Positions 56,553 to 64,000 of a stretch of 64,000 nt of DNA are shown here, piece by piece. Where the stretch lies: assembly GCA_030386875.1 (NCBI GenBank), contig CM059569.1:48585842-48649841 (forward strand), in the 5' to 3' direction. Source of the stretch: Morinoia aosen (Eukaryota > Arthropoda > Malacostraca > Amphipoda > Talitridae). The notes beneath the pieces are model-generated. The model searched no databases, was not told where the DNA came from, and worked only from the letters and a program-made list of their open reading frames with translations. Made by a program: the position numbers and the translations under genes. Within the stretch, counting starts at the first letter, position 1. Each line of letters begins with the position of its first letter.

Positions 56553-56832
56553 CCGTGTGCTATAGGTTCCGCCGCCGTGCGGCCGGGACCCGGGTTCGAA
56601 ACTCGGCGCTGGCAGTGGCGATTTTCTCTGTTGGGTATAGGAGAAAAATTCCAAGCACAATACCCCACTCTACCCAGGTGTCTGAAATGGGTACCGGTCT
56701 TGACCGGGGGAAAGCGTAATGGCGTCCTGGCGTTAGTTATAAGGCATTTGAAAATCCAATGTACAAGGCGATGTGTATCAGGCTTGATTGGAAATAAAGC
56801 ATCCGTAGATGCCTTCATTATTATCATTATTA
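56545..56832 (+). mobile_element. SINE, subfamily A, nested in the Ty3/Gypsy pol region
   Basis: Same subfamily as the copy at 386-690: GCGATAGCCGTGTG head, CCCGGGTTCGAAACTCGG B box (about 56587), shared body and ATT/TTATTATCATTATTAT tail. Its 5' limit is good to about 10 bases. I could not fix the target duplication by eye. As the host element is itself young, this SINE family has been active recently. Confidence 0.93.
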
Positions 56833-58289
56833 TAAAGCTGTCACTCAGAGAAGGCGTTTATTGTGACGCCGACCGTCCTAACCGATACTTCTTGCCAAAT
56901 AAATTGCGTCTTTCCACCATCAAACACTACCATGATCTCGCCCATCCCGGAACAGATAGACCCTTCCGCTTAATCGCAGATCGTTTTGTTTGGCCCGGGA
57001 TGCGTAGGGCCATAAGAGCGTTTGTTCGCAATTGCCCAGATTGCCAAGCTAGCAAAGTCACTCGGCACAACAAAGCCGCAATTCAACCTTGTGCCTTCTC
57101 CGGAGGCAAGTTCGACGCAATGAACATTGACATTGTGGGACCCCTTCCTAACTCCCGCGGCTTCTCTTATTTACTTACAATGATAGACCGTTTCTCCCGT
57201 TGGGTCGAGGCTGTCCCCATTGCTAACATAACGGCAGAAACCGTAGCTCGAACTTTTGTAGAGACGTGGATCTCCCGCTTCGGGGTTCCTTTGAGCATCA
57301 CGCATGATCGTGGTGCTCAGTTTACTTGCACCTTGTGGTTAGAGATATCCAAAATCCTAGGTAGTACCAACATTTCGACCACCGCCTTCCACCCTCAATC
57401 AAATGGACTCATCGAGAGAGTCCACCGTGACTTCAAGGCGTCCCTGCGTTGTTTACGGTGTCATGATGACTGGGTCGATCGTTTACCTGTTGTATTACTT
57501 ACTCTGCGGAATTTGTTTAGGCAGGACCAAAAGTGCACGTCCTCCGAACTGCTTTACGGGAAGTCCTTAAGATTGCCCGGCGATGTTATTGATCCCGCTT
57601 ACCAAATTGAAGACTCCCCCAGTCGAATCACTGATTATGCGGCACGTCTCAAACGCGCAATGCGCGAATTGCTTTACCAACCGCCTCGCCCGCCTTTGCC
57701 ATCTGAAAGCCTTGACCCCTTTTTGAAGAACTGTACACATGTTTACGTTCGGGTGGACGGTGTAAAAACCCCCTTGCGACGTCCCTATGATGGCCCCTAC
57801 AAGGTCCTAAAGAGGACGCCTAAGTATTTTGTAATCGAAAGGGGTACCAAGAGCGACAGTGTTAGCATCGACCGATTGAAGGCGGCTTATGTTTCCGCCC
57901 CTGACAACCTTTCCACCACCTCTCATGAGTCACAACCCAGGCTGCAAATTAGCCCCAGGTCAACACCTGTTGAGCCCACTGGTTTGCACTTGTCTGCCTT
58001 GGCTAGGACCCTTCCTCCCACTATGGAGTGCAATGAATTCGTCGTTCCCCTGAATACCGTTCAAAGAACGCTGTCGGAACCTCGTAATTCGGGTGCTCCC
58101 AATTCGGTTGATGTTTCTGGTACTGTTGTTTCCCATCACGAAGATGCCACAGATACTCTTTCGTTGTCCCAGTTGGGAATCCTAACGTCAACTTTCACAG
58201 CCCCACAGCTTAACCCTTCTATTGTCCCCGAGCGCCGTAGCAGGTTTGGCAGACTTAGTCGTCCGCCAGCCCGTTATGCGCAGACTTAG
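56833..58289 (+). CDS. pol: Ty3/Gypsy pol, second part: integrase
   Basis: Right of the nested SINE lies an integrase region. A zinc-binding N-terminus ([20 protein letters not shown], then CPDCQAS) is followed by the catalytic core ([46 protein letters not shown]). A C-terminal region ([20 protein letters not shown], then YKVL) ends with a serine/proline-rich tail. The following 150 bases to the right LTR are non-coding and end in the purine tract. Confidence 0.9.
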
Positions 58290-58438
58290 GGTGGTGAACT
58301 CTGATCTGTCAATCCTTCCCCATTTTTTTCTCTGTCAAGCTTTCTTTCGGGACCTTCCTTCGCAATTCTTTCGGGCATCTCTCAGGTAACAGCTTCACTG
58401 TTACCAGACCTTTCGGTCTCATCGGTAGGGGGAGTAGA

Positions 58439-61016
58439 TGTAGTGGATTCTTCCAGCTCCTTACCAACCAAAAATTTACGAATTGGTAAAACTCCCATCT
58501 AAAAATCCAAGTATCCCATAATATTCATTCTCATTATTTTTGGAATAAGAAATTCACTCAACTTTATCCATAATCCATTAAAATTGTGCACTAAAAAAAT
58601 ACGTCTCTGTAGAAGTCAGTTAAAAATATTTAGAGACGCCCCATAGACTCACCGTGGCAACATTTGTCGTCACCTAACGCCCACTTTTTTAAAAATCACT
58701 GCTTGGTGTACATCTCGTTTTATCTCACTGGTGAGACTTCAATTGTTTTTTTTTTGTGTGTGCTGATCTGCGGGTAACTATATATATTATATGTAATATG
58801 TCAATAATATTGTATTGTGTAAATATTAAGTAGGATTGCCTCAAATTACCAATAGTGCTAAATGCTGTTGTAGGATTTCTTGCCCAGAAGTTGTGGTTCT
58901 CATAGTGCATTTTCCCTTGTGTATTGTTGTATACCCTATTTAGAGTGTTGGGCAAACAATTCATTCCTGGCCTTATAGAGTTTCTTAACATAGTTCATCC
59001 AAGAAGCAATTCCTAGAAGTATCCTCAGAATTGACTAGAAGCAACTGGTTGGATTAGCCAGGAGAATTATTCTCTTCAGGATGCATAGTAGCTATCTAGT
59101 TGCTGTCATTATTTTCAGAATAATGAAATTGTCAACTCACTATTAAATGTAAAGCCATTATCAGGGAAATTTCCCCTTTAAAACAATTTTTATTTGCCAA
59201 TAGTTGTTAAGGATATAGTGCTGAAGTTTTGCTCACATCTCAGTTGTCATGCTTTTGAGTGCTAGACAATTAGATATATATATTTCAGTATGTGCTTTGT
59301 AAATAGGGAACCTTACTTTAGTAAAAATTAGTTAGTAAGTTTCCAAAGTTCTAGTTCCAAAGATTGTCCTTAATTGAGTGACTCAGACTCCCAATTTTCC
59401 AGGCTCATAATTGATTTGTCATATGGATCATTGCCTTCACTGGGCTCACAGTGTTTCTTGAGCTGTAGTTAATTAATTATTAAATAAGGTTTTTTCTTAT
59501 TTAATATTTCCTTGTGCCGGGTGAATATGGTAAAAGTTGTCTTAATTTATGTGCTACATAGGTTAGGTAGGTTTCAGAGTCTAATTGTGTCAAGCTTACG
59601 GATTCCCATTCCCGTATCGACTTGAAAGTAATTTAGCTAACTCAAAACAATTTAAATAATTTATTTACAATTACCAATTTACTCAAGCACCTTAATAATT
59701 TCATCTGTATAAGCCAACTTCTAAATTTAAAGTTGTGCGGTTATTCCTAATATTTTGATCCTAGTAAATTTTGACTTAGAGCAATCTTATGTTCGTTAAT
59801 ACTCAATTGTAACAGCTTAAGAGTTTCACCCAACTCATGTTTAGATACCCATAGGATAGTGGTAATGTTCTTAGCACTCCTTGTAATATATTAATTACAC
59901 CCTGGATTATTAGGCGGCGAAAGCCTTGATTTTTTGATCAAGCCAAACTCCCTTACGTTGCCTAGACAGTAATACTCTTTTATATCGTGGAATGATCTTG
60001 CACTCCATGTCGGAGGCAGTTTAAGATACGACGTGTCACTTCTAGTAGTACCCCGAGCATACTCGTGTGTAGAGAAATGGGGAATAATGGCACCTAAGGA
60101 AATTTCATGATTGTCCATTCGATGTACTTAATATTGCGACTGCCTCGGCCGTATTCGGGCGCCAGAATTACGACCGAGGTACCAGCATAGACTCCTCGAT
60201 TCGAGGCAATTATGTAAATCGGCAGTCGCTCGCAGCCTGGCCTGTGTAGCGACTGTCTCTCCCTTGTTTTATCGTGCTTGTATAAGTAACCCAAGTCCTC
60301 TCTCCCGTACAGAAGAACCTACGAAGCGACACACAAACACCACCACCAACCCTCAATTGTGACGTTCCTCAGAACCACTTGAGAACGTTCCCTTTGATTC
60401 ATTCGGAACGTTCTCAGAACCACTTGAGACGTTCCTCAAAGTCATTTCAGCCAAACGGCTAACAATCATAGCAATTCAGCCACAAGGCTCACAGGCAGAA
60501 ACTCCTACGGGGACTGCCTCTTTCAAGATACCATAATTCAAACAATTATCACCGCATCTGCGGATAGTTACACCAATAATTCAAACAATTATCACCGCAT
60601 CTGCGGATAGTTACACCTACAATAAATTCTCGCCTGGATCCACAACGGGTTCCCTCTAGCCACGACACTTGCTGGAGTGCGTCACCTCACTGGACCCGGA
60701 TCTTCTTCCACAAGAAGGGGATCCTCCCCACAGCTGCCGTAGTCACGGCACTCAGAGTCAACTAAATAAAGCAAGGCGAGAAGTAGATGTCGTGTATCAT
60801 TGCCCTACAGAGGTAATTCGTGCAAGTTTATAAAAATTAGGTGCCAGTAGAGCACCCGAGTACCTACTCCTTCAGAGTTAAAAGGGCCAAGAAACATTCA
60901 CGATTAACACGCAAAGAAATTGTATTTTTTGTGCCTAGCCATAGGCACAAGAATACTGGTGACCCTGCCCAAAGTTCATAACGTAATTAATTCTCATCGC
61001 CAAAACCAGAACTTCA
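58439..61016 (+). repeat. Right LTR of the Ty3/Gypsy element
   Basis: 2578 bp, about 98.6% identical by eye to the left LTR, beginning TGTAGTGG and ending AACTTCA, followed by the TATATC target duplication. Confidence 0.95.
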
Positions 61017-61022
61017 TATATC

Positions 61023-61460
61023 ACCTTCCAACCTCGACAACTTGCTTTTTTTTTTTAGCGTGGAATGATCATAAATGTCTGAACCCATAAATAGTGACTC
61101 ATCCACACGTCACGGTTAAAATTCATATTCCGCCAGTCGCTAAAAATTAAACAGACTGTGAGCTTATCTAGAACCTCCACAAAACACACTCACTCACCCT
61201 GCCAACGTCATCGCTCGCCGGACCTCGCCTGTACGGATTTCCCATCTAAGAGAAGCTCTTCAGAAGTCAAGCTCTCCCTCAGTCCTCCCAGTCTCCTCCA
61301 ATAAATATCCAAGCTGAGTCAATCCAAAGATTGTTGTCATTCCCCTCTCGTTATCGTGATCTTAAACGTTTCTCGAGATTATTTGCGTTCGGTGGTTCGG
61401 TAACCTCGTACAGTCTACCCCGACCATCAATAAACGTAAAATTCATGCAAATTGCATTTA
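61023..61460 (+). repeat. LTR-like repeat X, second copy, right part
   Basis: Continues the repeat cut at 50630. The landmarks GCCAACGTCATCGCTCGCCG, CATCTAAGAGAAGCTC and CTCCAATAAATATCCAAGC match 48940-49060 in the first copy. The end is near 61430-61460. Confidence 0.55.
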
Positions 61461-63449
61461 TAAAACCGTAAGTTTTCATGAATTAAAAAACAGAAGAATT
61501 TCAGGCTCATTTATTTTAATTATTTACTATTGTTCCTCTTATTGAACAGTTTGCATTTCTCAAGTTCTGACTCAATGCTCTTAATTTGTGACATTGCTAT
61601 TTCATTCATGAATTCAATTATTTACGGGGTTCATTAGAATATATTTGTATTTTACAAAAAGTTAATTTATTGTACTTTTTCTTCACATCTAATCGTGCAT
61701 AAACTACATGAAAACGATGTGATTCCCTTTTTCCCAAAGTTGGAATTCTCGCTATGTCTACAGTTCATCAATGAACAATGTAATGCATGCTCTAAGACAG
61801 TATTTAGAATCTCCCTAAGACAAGCTTAAAAAGCATCCTTTTTTATATAATTTCTCTATTATTTACGCTCAATATAATGAGATAAAAATCAGAAAAGGTT
61901 TTGTCATAGTAATATGAAAAGTATGAAAAAATTTCATGCCACCATGATATTCCGTCATGAATTGGGTGGGGGTGGATGGTGTTGACAATCAACAAAACAG
62001 ACGACGCCTTGAGAGATACCCATGACAGTAGAGTAGTAGAGCCAGGTATGTAAATGGATGATCCGGTTGATCCCTAAGTGAAAGTTGCGTGAAGCCCATG
62101 TTGAATTCGTGTGCAAGTGGTACTATTTGTGTGCGTATGTTTTATTTAAAACATAATTTTATTATCATTGATTGGGTAAGATAACGCCAATAAATTTGAA
62201 CAAGGTTTTTATGATAAATTCAAGAATTTTAGGGCCAAAATCTCTTGCAAGGTACGCAAATCTGTATAGATTAGAGTAGGAAAGAGTTTATTACGTCGAA
62301 TTTTTATCATAATGGTAGATGTAGAAAAGTTTCATATACCATCTCTTTCTCTTAATCGCAAATTTATCTGCAATTTTTTTGTTATTCAGCCAATCATTCT
62401 TCATGAAAAATTTTTTTGAGTGTAACTAGGTGAAAACGATGAATTACATTTTTTGTTTAAAATAATGTATTATTGTACTTACATTACATTTTTCTGTAGT
62501 ATGACATTGTAGCAGTTGTCAGTTTTTCAATTTCAGTCATCAGCAATTAAAAAATTCTAGGTAGGGTAATTCATCAAATATCGAACTGAACTGATTATCG
62601 AACAACTTTGGAAATATGCGCGTAATAAATTTAGTAAGCATCCAAACTTGCTCAGTGCCAGTGATCTTTCATCTAAAACTCCTATTTTAGTGATAAAAAC
62701 TCATTTCTGTGAGCTGCAAACTGCTACCAGCGGTTGCGAACGCATTTTCTGTACGACCCTTACAAATTGGTCGAATTTTTTCACTCGAAAAATCTTACGC
62801 ACCTCGGGGAAAATTGCGACGGTTTAATTGTTGTTCGGTCTCCGTCATAACTAGAGAGTAGTGTTGTCATATGATGTTCTGTTGCTGTATTTTTTCCTTT
62901 TCCGCCAAAAACTTGATAATTATTCCATGTTCGACATTCAGTTCCTTTTTCATGTCAGTATTAAATACTGAACAAAGGTGTTCGAATCAAAATTCCTTAA
63001 AAATCATGAATTTATGCCTCGAACAAGGCTTTTCGATTCTTAATTCTTTTAAATAACTGAATCGATCTATTGAACGCCTGTTTTATTTCATTAAAATATT
63101 GTATTAACGCTTGATAATAACATTGAATAGTTGAAGATGGGAATTCTGGTGAGGGGCTACCAATCAGCTGCTGGTGTTCCAAGGCCCTCAAGATCATCTA
63201 TGATTTGTCTAGCTACATTTACTGATGATCAATCCCTTGCCAAGAAAATTGATGCAAGCATCAATTTTCAATCATCAATCGTAATTCATTGACGAGTGCT
63301 TTACACTCTACTCCAAAAAAGGTCACACAGGTTGATGATCACAATGATGGTTCAACAAACACTGCAAATGAAACATCGACATCATATTCAAATTTTGATA
63401 ACTTTCCATTCAAACGCATCTTGAAAATAAGTAATGAGACAGTTATTTC
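61461..63449. other. Unassigned region
   Basis: AT-rich sequence of about 2 kb. No domain, repeat array or element boundary is recognisable. The short frames (about 60-73 codons) have no support. A small palindromic patch at 63250-63275 (TTGATGCAAGCATCAA) is the only structure I noticed. Confidence 0.45.
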
Positions 63450-63732
63450 AAACAAACAAACAAGACAAACATCGGCATCTTTGGGATGCTTTATTTCCAA
63501 TCAAGCCTGATACAAATGATCTTAAGCATTGGTTTTTCAAATGTCTTATAACTAACACTATATATAGGACACCATGACGGTTCCCCCGTAAAGCCGGTAC
63601 CCATTTCCGACATCTGGGTCGAGTGGGGTATTGTGCTTGAGCTTTCCCTTATACCCAACGGGGAAAATCGCAGCGCCAGCGCCGGGATACGAACCCGCGA
63701 CTCCAACATACAAGTCCGATCCCTTAACCGCG
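63450..63732 (-). mobile_element. tRNA-derived SINE, subfamily B
   Basis: Reverse-strand copy, closest to 37742-38040. The tail at the left is CAAACAAACAAAC-rich and the tRNA-like head at the right is the inverse of GCGGTTAAGGGATCGGACTT. The body contains CCCCGTAAAGCCGGTACCC and GGTATTGTGCTTGAGC. The head is slightly truncated relative to the copy at 37742. Confidence 0.9.
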
Positions 63733-63860
63733 AGCATTTCCTAGAAAATCCAGTGCACCAAAGAAAAAAAGAATGAAAGAAAAACGTTTATTTTCCAAGT
63801 GGCCACATGAAATACATGTCAACATATTGGGTTTTAAAAAGTTTCTTAATATAGGACGTC

Positions 63861-64000
63861 CTAAAACAAAAGTTCCATACGAGGAGTACTAATTGACAAA
63901 CCATCAGAGGTGTACAAATAGTTAATGGACAAAATATACGAGGCGTACTAATAGACAAACCATACGTGGCATGCTAATAGTCTAACAAATGTTCCATACG
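63861..64000. repeat. Degenerate tandem repeat running off the window
   Basis: Imperfect units of about 33-37 bases built from TTCCATACGAGGAGTACTAA, then TTGACAAACCA. Variants are ATACGAGGCGTACTAATAG and ATACGTGGCATGCTAATAG. At least three to four units are visible and the array continues past the window edge. Confidence 0.8.

Larger units (their letters stand above)
50631..61016 (+). mobile_element. Ty3/Gypsy LTR retrotransposon, nearly complete, carrying a nested SINE
   Basis: Two long direct LTRs (2576 and 2578 bp) bound gag, protease, reverse transcriptase, RNase H and integrase regions in the Ty3/Gypsy order. A 6-bp duplication TATATC flanks the element (50625-50630 and 61017-61022). 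A primer-site candidate follows the left LTR (from about 53209, CTGGTGACC). A purine tract (GGTAGGGGGAGTAGA) precedes the right LTR. The LTRs differ at roughly 35-40 positions by eye, about 1.4%, so the insertion is young. Apart from one SINE inserted within the pol region, which breaks it, the element looks largely whole. It sits inside LTR-like repeat X. There is no envelope gene. Confidence 0.96.

Overview
The window looks like intergenic and gene-family DNA of an animal, most likely an arthropod and possibly a crustacean. The reasons are AT-rich DNA packed with minisatellites, tRNA-headed SINEs, hAT, Tc1/mariner-type, Penelope-like and Ty3/Gypsy elements, and secreted proteins joining a PAN/apple-like cysteine cluster to an F5/8C or fucolectin-like domain. 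I see no ribosomal or transfer RNA gene, no CRISPR array and no bacterial-style operon. The organism call is an inference from element and family content, not from a marker gene.

The only convincing host genes are four paralogues, all on the minus strand: 7428-8189, 22236-23005, 32575-33344 and 41557-42326. Each has one long exon encoding about 250 residues: a hydrophobic secretion leader, an N-terminal half with a C-x5-C-x3-C cluster, and a C-terminal jelly-roll-like domain ending in an IC-H-(L/V)-EIY strand. Copy 1 is divergent. Copies 2 to 4 are close relatives, each preceded by a pyrimidine-rich AG acceptor, so a short upstream exon with the start codon is expected but was not found. Copy 3 is a mosaic: its N-terminal half matches copy 4 exactly over 184 bp, while its C-terminal half matches copy 2. 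This points to gene conversion.

The genes sit in segmental duplication units of roughly 10 kb (about 17.2-27.4, 27.8-37.4 and 37.5-45.6 kb, plus a rearranged one at about 7.4-16.3 kb). Each unit carries recognisable flanks, including a conserved block 1.5-2.4 kb upstream of genes 2, 3 and 4. Because the units are alignable, many insertions show an intact empty site in a sister unit: a hAT MITE, a TTAA-flanked foldback element, a long-TIR mariner-type element, a Penelope-like element, a 1 kb element with inverted LTR-like arms, and two SINEs. Two minisatellites (38 bp x about 46, and 35 bp x 17) are expansions of single-copy seed sequences still visible in the sister units.

The right third (45.7-63.7 kb) is a transposon nest: a 1.54 kb hAT element with a perfect 8-bp target duplication; two copies of an LTR-like repeat, the second split by a young 10.4 kb Ty3/Gypsy element with unusually long 2.58 kb LTRs; and inside that element's pol region a SINE. 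The left end (1-7.4 kb) holds SINEs, several minisatellites and degenerate repeats with no gene I can support.
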